A DNA stretch of 5,426 bases from Bacteroidota bacterium. GTDB taxonomy: Bacteria > Bacteroidota > Bacteroidia > CAMBQF01. The DNA is taken from the NCBI GenBank assembly GCA_027483285.1, contig JAIXUZ010000398.1, forward strand, positions 1 to 5,426, in the 5' to 3' direction. Position numbers and translations under genes: made by a program. Each line of letters starts with the position of its first letter. Position 1 is the stretch's first letter. Shown here in pieces: positions 1 through 5,426 of this stretch. Below the pieces are notes generated by a model. That model saw only the letters and a list, made by a program, of their open reading frames with translations, was not told where the DNA came from and did not search any database.

Positions 1-864
1 AAATTCCGCACGGCCGATGTGGATATCATCTCGGCTATGGGCTTTTTAACTTATGATGCAGCATCGGGCGAATACCAGATAGGCTCTAAAGAAAAGCTGG
101 GCAATAACAACATACCGGGGCAATACATATCATTAAACAACAAAACCTGCGATGTGCATGGCGAAGGTATAATGAACCTGGGTACAGACTATGGCCGTGT
201 TACTACCGCCGTAGTAGGTGCGGTTGATAATAGTATGGCTACAGAGAAAACTACATTTGATGTGGTGATGACGATGGACTTCTTCCTTCCGCCTGATTGC
301 TGGAAACAGATGACCAACCTGTTGGTTACCTATGGTTCTATTCCGCCGGCAAGCCAGAATACGGAGAAGTTTAAAATGGCCATACCATATATTGTAAAGG
401 ATAAGAAAGATGCCGACCGCGCTGTTAGCGAAGCGGGTAGTGGAGGTGCTATGAAAAAAATGCCTGATGAGTTTAAGAAAACCATTGTGTTTAGCGATAT
501 AACCTTTGAGTGGAATTCAACTTCGCGCTCATACATATCTAAAGGTGATTTAGGGATTGCTTACATTGGTGGCGAACCAGTTAATAAGAAAATAAAAGGC
601 TATGTAGAGCTGGTTAAAAAACGTGGTGGCGATGTGTTCCATATATATATAGAGCCCGACGGAAGCAACTGGTACTATTTTTATTACTCAGCTGGCGAGA
701 TGCAGGCCCTTTCAGGTTCGGCTGCGTTTAACGATGTGATAAAAGGTATAGACCCAGAGAAGCGTGCGCTGGATACTAAAAATGGAGAAAAACCATACCG
801 CTTTAATGCCGGCACTGACCGTAAGAAGAAGGATTTTGTAAACCGTATGCAAGGGTTAGAATAG
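1..864 (+). CDS. C-terminal part of an unrecognised Bacteroidota protein (5' end outside window)
   Basis: The reading frame is open from base 1 and ends at TAG 862-864, giving 287 residues of a longer protein. A GTG at 19 could be read as a start, but the frame continues upstream in the same style (KFRTADVD before it), so the gene is most likely truncated by the window edge. The visible part is soluble-looking: no membrane segment, many Lys/Asp/Glu, and aromatic-rich patches such as FDVVMTMDFFLPPDCW (about residues 85-100) and WYYFYYSAGEMQ (about 224-235). The C-terminus is basic (DRKKKDFVNRM). I recognise no catalytic motif and assign no function. The sua5 gene follows after 11 bp with no terminator between, so the two are probably co-transcribed. 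The coding call is firm because the frame is long, uninterrupted and has natural composition. Function is unknown. Confidence 0.85.
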   Translation, partial: KFRTADVDIISAMGFLTYDAASGEYQIGSKEKLGNNNIPGQYISLNNKTCDVHGEGIMNLGTDYGRVTTAVVGAVDNSMATEKTTFDVVMTMDFFLPPDCWKQMTNLLVTYGSIPPASQNTEKFKMAIPYIVKDKKDADRAVSEAGSGGAMKKMPDEFKKTIVFSDITFEWNSTSRSYISKGDLGIAYIGGEPVNKKIKGYVELVKKRGGDVFHIYIEPDGSNWYYFYYSAGEMQALSGSAAFNDVIKGIDPEKRALDTKNGEKPYRFNAGTDRKKKDFVNRMQGLE

Positions 865-875
865 GGGATAGGTTG

Positions 876-1826
876 ATGGAGAAGATTGGCACAGATATAA
901 CACATGCAGCACGCATACTAAACCAAGGAGGTTTGGTGGGCATACCCACCGAAACCGTGTATGGGTTGGCAGCCAATGCCTTTAGCCCCGAGGCTGTCGT
1001 TAAGATATTTGAGGCTAAGAAGCGACCGTTTTTTGACCCGCTGATAGTGCATACCCACTCGCTGGAAGCAGCGTTAGGTTTTGTAACAGCTATCCCCGAC
1101 AGGGCCCGCAAACTTTTTGATGCCTTTGCCCCCGGGCCTATTACGATATTGTTAGAACGAAATAAGGAGAAGATACCTGACCTGGTAACATCTGGTTTAG
1201 ATACTGTGGCTGTGCGTATACCCAACCACCCGCTAACGCTTAACCTGTTGCAGGAATTGGATTTTCCCTTAGCGGCACCCAGCGCCAATCCGTTTGGCTA
1301 TGTTAGCCCAACAACTGCGCAACATGTGCAACAACATTTGGGTGCAGAGGTAGATTATATTTTGGATGGGGGCGCGAGCGAGGTAGGTTTAGAATCAACC
1401 ATAGTGGGTTTTGAAGATGGTAAGGTTATAATATACCGCTTGGGCGGATTGAGTGTAGAAGATATTGAAGGGGTAGTGGGTAAGGTAGAGTTGCAGGTAA
1501 ATTCATCGTCGGACCCACGGGCACCGGGCCAGTTAAAAAGCCACTATGCGCCCGGCAAAAAGTTGTACTTAGAAAACACTGAGCCAACAGAAGTTGATTA
1601 TAGTAAGGCTGCTTATATAGGTTTTGATAATCTGCACAAAGACATAAAGCCTGAAAACCAACTGCTGCTTTCTAAAACAAGTAATTTAAACGAGGCAGCC
1701 CAAAAGCTGTTTGCTGCTTTGCGTAAAACAGATGCATTGGATGTTGACATTGTGATAGCGGCAAAATTCCCTGAAAGTGGATTGGGGATGGCTATAAATG
1801 ATAGATTGAAACGCGCGGCCGGTTAG
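876..1826 (+). CDS. sua5: L-threonylcarbamoyladenylate synthase, Sua5 type (YrdC domain plus Sua5 domain)
   Basis: This cytoplasmic enzyme makes threonylcarbamoyl-AMP from threonine, bicarbonate and ATP. TsaD with TsaB/TsaE then transfers the group to A37 of ANN-decoding tRNAs (t6A). The YrdC/Sua5 domain fills about residues 8-200 and shows PTETVYGL (24-31), the basic AKKRP (47-51), APSAN (134-138) and GLESTIV (171-177), all family signatures for nucleotide and threonine binding. The linker APGQLKSHYAP (216-226) is the typical Sua5 PGxxxxHYAP loop. It leads into a C-terminal Sua5 domain ending in a conserved-looking stretch around FPESGLGMAINDR (298-310). At 316 residues it is a full-length Sua5, not the short TsaC/YrdC form. 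I chose ATG 876 over the TTG at 873 immediately before it; GGGGATAGG upstream is at most a weak ribosome site. It lies 11 bp after the preceding gene and ends before a terminator hairpin. Confidence 0.96.
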   Translation: MEKIGTDITHAARILNQGGLVGIPTETVYGLAANAFSPEAVVKIFEAKKRPFFDPLIVHTHSLEAALGFVTAIPDRARKLFDAFAPGPITILLERNKEKIPDLVTSGLDTVAVRIPNHPLTLNLLQELDFPLAAPSANPFGYVSPTTAQHVQQHLGAEVDYILDGGASEVGLESTIVGFEDGKVIIYRLGGLSVEDIEGVVGKVELQVNSSSDPRAPGQLKSHYAPGKKLYLENTEPTEVDYSKAAYIGFDNLHKDIKPENQLLLSKTSNLNEAAQKLFAALRKTDALDVDIVIAAKFPESGLGMAINDRLKRAAG

Positions 1827-1834
1827 CAATATAA

Positions 1835-1861
1835 AAAAGCCCCGCTTGGTGCAGGGCTTTT
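1835..1861. terminator. Bidirectional rho-independent terminator between convergent sua5 and glmM
   Basis: AAAAGCCC at 1835-1842 pairs with GGGCTTTT at 1854-1861. After one C·A mismatch, GC/GC extends the stem to a 5-base loop (TTGGT, 1846-1850). On the + strand the stem is followed by a short T-rich tail (TTTTCT) for sua5. On the - strand the same stem is followed by an uninterrupted T6 (complement of A1833-1838) for glmM, so the - strand terminator looks stronger. It lies 8 bp after the sua5 stop and 20 bp beyond the glmM stop, exactly where a shared terminator is expected. Confidence 0.85.
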
Positions 1862-1881
1862 CTCAATAGTATAATTTTATT

Positions 1882-3276
1882 CTACATATCGGCTTTTATT
1901 ACCTCTTTAATGTCGGTAATAATTTTGCGTGCCAGGGTATCGGCTGTTACCTCGTTGGCGCTCTCGGCATAAATACGGATAATGGGCTCGGTATTAGAGC
2001 GGCGCAGGTGTACCCACTCATTATCAAATTCAATTTTAACCCCATCAATGGTATTTATAGGGTATTTTTTGTATTTATCTTTTATGCGTTCTAATACCTC
2101 GTCAACATTAATTTCGGGTGTTAACTCAATCTTGTTTTTAGATATGTAGTAGTTGGGGTACTCATAACGCAACTTAGAGCACGACTTACCCGACTTAGCC
2201 AAATGCGTAAGGAACATGGCAATGCCTACTAAAGCATCGCGGCCATAGTGCAGCTCAGGGTAAATTATGCCGCCGTTGCCTTCGCCACCAATAATGGCGT
2301 TGTTCTTTTTCATCAACTCAACTACGTTAACCTCGCCCACTGCCGAAGCCTCGTAGCTGCCGCCGTGTTTTTGGGTAACGTCGCGCAGGGCGCGGGTTGA
2401 TGACATATTAGAAACCGTATTGCCTTTTTTGTTCTTTAGTATATAGTCGGCAACAGCAACAAGGGTATATTCCTCGCCAAACATTTCTCCGTCTTCGCAA
2501 ACAATAGCCAGTCGGTCAACATCAGGGTCAACTACAATGCCTAAATGTGCTTTGCTCTTTTTCACCTCTTTGGCAATATCCAACAGGTTTTCAGGCAGTG
2601 GCTCTGGGTTGTGGGGGAAATCGCCCGTAGGGTCGCAATAAATCTCAATAACCTTTTTTACGCCCAGCGCCTTTAATAAGGCAGGAACAAATATACCTCC
2701 GGTAGAATTTACCGCGTCAACCGCAATGGTAAACTCGGCTTTGGTAATAACATCTACATCAACCAACTCAAGGGCCAGTATCATGTCTATATGTTTTTGT
2801 AGATAGCTATCGTTCTGGGTATATTTACCAATATGGGTAACTTCGGCAAAGCTAATGCCATCACCTTCGGCAAGGGCTAAAACCTCTTTGCCATCGGTAT
2901 CGCTAATAAATTCGCCTTTCTCGTTAAGCAGTTTAAGGGCATTCCATTGCTTTGGGTTGTGGCTTGCGGTAATAATAATGCCACCATTAGCTTTTTCTGC
3001 TGGTACAGCTACTTCTACCGTAGGGGTGGTAGATAGGCCAAGATCTATAACATCAATACCTAAACCAATAAGGGTTCCACTTACCAGGCTGCGCACCATT
3101 TCGCCCGATATGCGCGCATCGCGTCCAATAACAACTGTAGCTTTATTGCTGCTGCGTTGTTTTATCCATGTACCGTATGCGGCAGAGAATTTAACTATAT
3201 CGTATGGGGTTAGTGCATCGCCGGCTTTGCCGCCAATGGTTCCGCGTATACCTGAAATTGACTTTATAAGTGCCAT
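1882..3276 (-). CDS. glmM: Phosphoglucosamine mutase (GlmM/phosphomannomutase family)
   Basis: This cytoplasmic alpha-D-phosphohexomutase most likely interconverts glucosamine-6-phosphate and glucosamine-1-phosphate, the step before GlmU on the way to UDP-GlcNAc for peptidoglycan and LPS. All four family sites are present: the phosphoserine loop TASHNP (103-108, Ser105 catalytic), the Mg2+ loop DPDVDR (250-255), the sugar-recognition loop GEGNGG (331-336) followed by HYGRDALVG, and the phosphate-binding RRSNTEP (425-431). The length of 464 residues is normal. The start is ATG 3274-3276, giving an N-terminus MALIKSISGIRG typical of the family. An in-frame ATG at 3298-3300 would add eight residues, but it overlaps a -7-like promoter box. 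The GEGNGG and DPDVDR variants differ from E. coli GlmM and resemble archaeal and Bacteroidota members. Phosphomannomutase or phosphoglucomutase activity therefore cannot be excluded from sequence alone. It converges on sua5 and is probably monocistronic. Confidence 0.93.
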   Translation of the reverse strand: MALIKSISGIRGTIGGKAGDALTPYDIVKFSAAYGTWIKQRSSNKATVVIGRDARISGEMVRSLVSGTLIGLGIDVIDLGLSTTPTVEVAVPAEKANGGIIITASHNPKQWNALKLLNEKGEFISDTDGKEVLALAEGDGISFAEVTHIGKYTQNDSYLQKHIDMILALELVDVDVITKAEFTIAVDAVNSTGGIFVPALLKALGVKKVIEIYCDPTGDFPHNPEPLPENLLDIAKEVKKSKAHLGIVVDPDVDRLAIVCEDGEMFGEEYTLVAVADYILKNKKGNTVSNMSSTRALRDVTQKHGGSYEASAVGEVNVVELMKKNNAIIGGEGNGGIIYPELHYGRDALVGIAMFLTHLAKSGKSCSKLRYEYPNYYISKNKIELTPEINVDEVLERIKDKYKKYPINTIDGVKIEFDNEWVHLRRSNTEPIIRIYAESANEVTADTLARKIITDIKEVIKADM

Positions 3277-3297
3277 GTAATATTTTAAAAAAGCCAG

Positions 3298-3305
3298 CAA
3301 AGATA
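3298..3305 (-). promoter_or_regulatory. Putative -7 box for glmM
   Basis: Read on the - strand this is TATCTTTG, a full match to the Bacteroidota primary sigma -7 consensus TAnnTTTG. It lies 21 bp upstream of the chosen glmM ATG, which implies a leader of roughly 15-20 nt. No clear TTTG -33 element is seen at the usual spacing further upstream (no CAA on the + strand around 3322-3330), so support rests on the -7 box and its position. Confidence 0.5.
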
Positions 3306-3388
3306 CACTTTAAAGTTGCCTTAACATGGAATAGGCAGTAGGTTGTTGAAAAAATATATATCTTAGCTTTTAAATGATAAAAAAATGG

Positions 3389-3415
3389 TTTGGCAACTTG
3401 TTTTTTATATTTTTG
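3389..3415 (+). promoter_or_regulatory. Putative promoter of the lipocalin-like gene (-33 TTTG, -7 TATTTTTG)
   Basis: TATTTTTG at 3408-3415 matches the Bacteroidota TAnnTTTG -7 consensus, and TTTG at 3389-3392 could be the -33 element. The 15-bp gap between them is slightly shorter than the usual 17 or more. Transcription would begin near 3420 and give a leader of about 30 nt before ATG 3450. The surrounding sequence is AT-rich. Confidence 0.5.
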
Positions 3416-3449
3416 CTATCCAACTACAAATAAAACTAGCACAATAACG

Positions 3450-3824
3450 ATGAAAAAATTTGCTACATTGCTTACCATAGTATTTGCTCTAGCCCTATCA
3501 TTTAATGTTAGAGCGCAGGTTAAAGTTACCAAGACAGCCCTTGTAGGTGAGTGGAAATTTATGGGCAAGGCTAAAGAAAATCCACAATCTGTAAAAGATA
3601 ATAGCGATTACCAGTTTGTATTTGGTGCCGATGATGTTTTAACATCAAAAGACGGTAACACTAAAACGTATGCTCTAGAAGGCAATATTATTACTTTAAC
3701 TGATAAATTGGGTAATAAAAGCTTTTTGTTGGTAGAGCAAATAGGTAATAACCAAATGACTGTGGTTACCGATTACAAAACCGCTTTACAAAGTGCACCT
3801 GTAGTATTTGCTAAGACAAAGTAA
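3450..3824 (+). CDS. Small secreted lipocalin-like protein
   Basis: This is a 124-residue exported protein. It begins MKKFATLLT with a hydrophobic core (about residues 4-18) and a likely signal peptidase I site VRA|Q after residue 22. There is no lipobox Cys, so the mature protein of about 102 residues should be soluble in the periplasm or released, not lipid-anchored. The mature part begins with LVGEWKF (31-37), then alternates short beta-strand-like segments with turns: YQFVFGADDVLTSKDG, TYALEGNIITLTD, KSFLLVEQI, QMTVVTDY. A LVGxW motif, a 'DG' turn and a 'Y.l.gn.itlt' strand are typical of Bacteroidota lipocalin-like families (Lipocalin_4 style). The assignment rests on pattern, and the ligand is unknown. 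ATG 3450 was chosen because it opens the signal peptide; an in-frame TTG at 3390 would put 20 unlikely residues in front and overlaps the -33 box. The next gene may start 4 bp after the stop. Confidence 0.85.
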   Translation: MKKFATLLTIVFALALSFNVRAQVKVTKTALVGEWKFMGKAKENPQSVKDNSDYQFVFGADDVLTSKDGNTKTYALEGNIITLTDKLGNKSFLLVEQIGNNQMTVVTDYKTALQSAPVVFAKTK

Positions 3825-3828
3825 GCCC

Positions 3829-5426
3829 TTGGCTCAAAATATTTTACATAAGCCGCAAGCATTGCTTTACCAAAAGTTAGTGCTTGCGGCTTTTTCATTG
3901 CTGCTATTTTCCAATAGCCTCTTCAATGGGTATTCTATTGATGATGAACTGAGCACGTACCTAAACCCTGTTGTGCAAAAAGGCTTGGGTGGATTGTACG
4001 AGATTTTTACCACCAACTATGCCTATAACCAAAACGGGGGATTTGAATACCGCCCTATTGTAAAGGCTACATATGCTTTGGAATATGCCATTTGGGGAGA
4101 GAACCTGTTTTTGAGCCACCTGCTAAATGTATTGTTGTTTGCCGGTGGGGTAGTGCTTACATTTTCTACCATAATAAAACTATTTGGCAAAAAACACAGT
4201 CCAATTGCTTTTATGGGCATGCTGATATTTATAGCCCACCCGCTGCATACCGAGGTGGTTGACAATTTAAAGTCGCGGGATGAACTGCTGAGTTTCCTGT
4301 TTTCGTTTTGTAGTTTAAACCTGTTTTTGCGGTTTGCCGACATTAAAAAGCCGATGGTTTTTGTTGCTGCAATAGGAATGTTTTTTGTGGCGATGCTATC
4401 TAAACTTAGCGTTTTGCCATTTATTATTATTATACCGCTATGCCTATATTACTATAACGATAGCAGGATCAATTATAAAAGGCTGGTTTGGGTTTTTGCA
4501 TCGTTGGCGGCGCTATTTGTAGCATATTTTGTGGGTATTAACTTGTTTTTAGAAGGCCTTAGCCGCGATTCCCGGTACATAGAAAACCCCATATTTTACA
4601 CACCGCTGGGCACTCATTTGGGTACGGCTATGCATACGCTTTGGTGGTACCTAAAATTGTTAATATACCCTTATCCTCTGCGTTTTTACTACGGGTTTGA
4701 CCAAATACAATTGATAGGCCTTGGCAACCCCATTGCTTTATTAAGCATTGCAATGCATGCCGGTATTTTAGTATACGCAGTTATCAATATAAAGAAGAAG
4801 ACATTTTTAGCCTTTTGGGTCTTGTTTTATTTGGTTACTATTTTCCCATTCTCCAACATTCTTGTTCCGGTGCCGGGGATTATAGCCGAGCGTTTTGCAT
4901 TTTTAGCATCGTTAAGTTTTTGTATGGCGGTTGGGTACCTGCTTTATAAAGGAGCTGAAAAGCTACCAGTATATAAAACTAAGCAATTGCTGGGTGCCAA
5001 TGTATTGGCGGTAGTTGTTACCTGCCTGTTTATTGCGCCGTATGCCATTTATACCTTTAAGCGCAACTATGATTGGAAAGACCGCCTTACCCTTTTTAAG
5101 GCTGATATTAAGTACCTGAACAAATCGGCTAACGCTAACTACATGTTTGCTCGCGAGGCCCATAAGGAAGCTGACCGTGCTACCGATCCTGAAGTGCAAA
5201 GGAAAGATTACGAAATTGCTGACAGGCATTACCGCAAGGCCGAAGCTGTAATTAAAGACTTTGGGCTGGGATACTATTACCGGGGATTGATACAGAAATA
5301 TTACTACAAAAATAACCTGGAGGCGTTGACTCTTATGCGAAAAGCATCAAAAACCGACAGCCTTTTTGTTGATGCCTTTTATGAGCAGGCCCTACTGGAA
5401 GAAACCTTTAAAGAATACGATATGGC
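3829..5426 (+). CDS. TMTC-like multipass glycosyltransferase with TPR region (3' end outside window)
   Basis: The open frame runs from after TAG 3802-3804 to the window edge without a stop. From TTG 3829 it gives 532 residues. It has a first hydrophobic segment (17-32), then an acidic extracytoplasmic loop with SIDDE (36-40), the usual GT-C position. Next come YRPI (74-77) and HPLHTEVV (137-144) followed by SRDELL (149-154). Further hydrophobic segments lie near 98-118, 125-139, 151-168, 175-204, 219-243, 302-320, 325-345, 352-374 and 386-408. WWYLKLLIYPYPL (272-284) and FPFSNILVPVPGIIAER (339-355) match the style of TMTC/DUF1736 O-mannosyltransferases. After the last membrane segment, NYDWKDRLTLFKAD begins a TPR-like soluble region with one 34-residue unit near 479-512. 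I infer that it transfers sugar from a lipid carrier to an exported protein or glycan; the substrate is unknown. No in-frame ATG occurs before 4213, deep in the domain, so the start is TTG 3829 (favoured, because it gives a cytoplasmic N-terminus), GTG 3880 or another non-ATG codon. Confidence 0.85.
   Translation, partial: MAQNILHKPQALLYQKLVLAAFSLLLFSNSLFNGYSIDDELSTYLNPVVQKGLGGLYEIFTTNYAYNQNGGFEYRPIVKATYALEYAIWGENLFLSHLLNVLLFAGGVVLTFSTIIKLFGKKHSPIAFMGMLIFIAHPLHTEVVDNLKSRDELLSFLFSFCSLNLFLRFADIKKPMVFVAAIGMFFVAMLSKLSVLPFIIIIPLCLYYYNDSRINYKRLVWVFASLAALFVAYFVGINLFLEGLSRDSRYIENPIFYTPLGTHLGTAMHTLWWYLKLLIYPYPLRFYYGFDQIQLIGLGNPIALLSIAMHAGILVYAVINIKKKTFLAFWVLFYLVTIFPFSNILVPVPGIIAERFAFLASLSFCMAVGYLLYKGAEKLPVYKTKQLLGANVLAVVVTCLFIAPYAIYTFKRNYDWKDRLTLFKADIKYLNKSANANYMFAREAHKEADRATDPEVQRKDYEIADRHYRKAEAVIKDFGLGYYYRGLIQKYYYKNNLEALTLMRKASKTDSLFVDAFYEQALLEETFKEYDM
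3851..3895 (+). terminator. Terminator-like hairpin at the lipocalin-like / TMTC-like junction
   Basis: AGCCGCAAGCA (3851-3861) is perfectly complementary to TGCTTGCGGCT (3881-3891), an 11-bp GC-rich stem around a 19-base loop. T5 follows directly (3891-3895). It lies 26 bp after the lipocalin-like stop and looks like that gene's intrinsic terminator. However, the TMTC-like reading frame is open across the whole hairpin, so the element either overlaps the 5' coding region (start TTG 3829) or covers the start site (GTG 3880). The loop is longer than in most strong terminators, which lowers certainty about its efficiency. Confidence 0.7.

Noticed and set aside
330..536. Short - strand frame inside the first gene (also 684-905)
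   Set aside because: Both overlap a long natural + strand frame and show no independent support.
641..651. ATATATATATA dinucleotide run
   Set aside because: It is short and encodes ordinary residues (HIYIE) in the first gene, so it is not a functional repeat.
803..1288. 161-codon open frame on the - strand inside sua5
   Set aside because: It lies antisense to a gene with clear family motifs, has no recognisable domain, and is a shadow of sua5 coding composition.
2855..3280. 141-codon open frame on the + strand inside glmM
   Set aside because: It is antisense to a well-supported glmM; its Ser/Pro/Arg-rich translation is typical of a shadow frame.
3390..3449. N-terminal extension of the lipocalin-like protein from TTG 3390
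   Set aside because: It would put 20 residues ahead of a standard signal peptide and overlap the putative promoter; ATG 3450 fits better.
4023..4343. 106-codon open frame on the - strand
   Set aside because: It lies opposite the TMTC-like membrane protein, which has conserved motifs throughout this stretch.
4963..5229. 88-codon open frame on the - strand
   Set aside because: It is antisense to the last membrane segment and TPR start of the TMTC-like gene, and no domain is visible.

Overview
The window looks like chromosomal DNA from a Bacteroidota bacterium. Three things support this. Two promoter-like sites match the TAnnTTTG -7 box of that phylum. Starts lack a clear Shine-Dalgarno sequence. 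The exported protein carries a signal peptide ending in A|Q, common in this group. No mobile element, CRISPR array, rRNA or tRNA was seen.

Layout, left to right. (1) Positions 1-864, + strand: the 3' end of a larger protein-coding gene that I do not recognise. (2) 876-1826, + strand: a complete Sua5-type L-threonylcarbamoyladenylate synthase for the tRNA t6A modification, 11 bp after gene 1 and probably in the same transcript. (3) 1835-1861: a hairpin with T tracts on both sides, serving as a shared terminator for two convergent genes. (4) 1882-3276, - strand: a complete phosphohexomutase of the GlmM/PMM family, most likely phosphoglucosamine mutase. (5) 3277-3449: a short divergent intergenic region with one -7-like box facing each way. 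(6) 3450-3824, + strand: a small secreted lipocalin-like protein. (7) From about 3829 to the window end, + strand: a long open frame for a multi-membrane-pass GT-C type glycosyltransferase with a C-terminal TPR region, resembling the TMTC family (DUF1736). It is cut off by the window edge. It has no in-frame ATG before its conserved first loop, so it must start at TTG or GTG.

Most of the window is housekeeping: tRNA modification and amino-sugar precursor synthesis for peptidoglycan and LPS. The most interesting part is 3800-3930. Here a perfect 11-bp inverted repeat followed by T5 sits between or inside the lipocalin-like gene and the TMTC-like gene. It is either an ordinary terminator with the next gene starting just inside or after it, or a terminator-like hairpin within the 5' coding region of a 4-bp-spaced gene pair. 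I found no convincing new multi-gene system.
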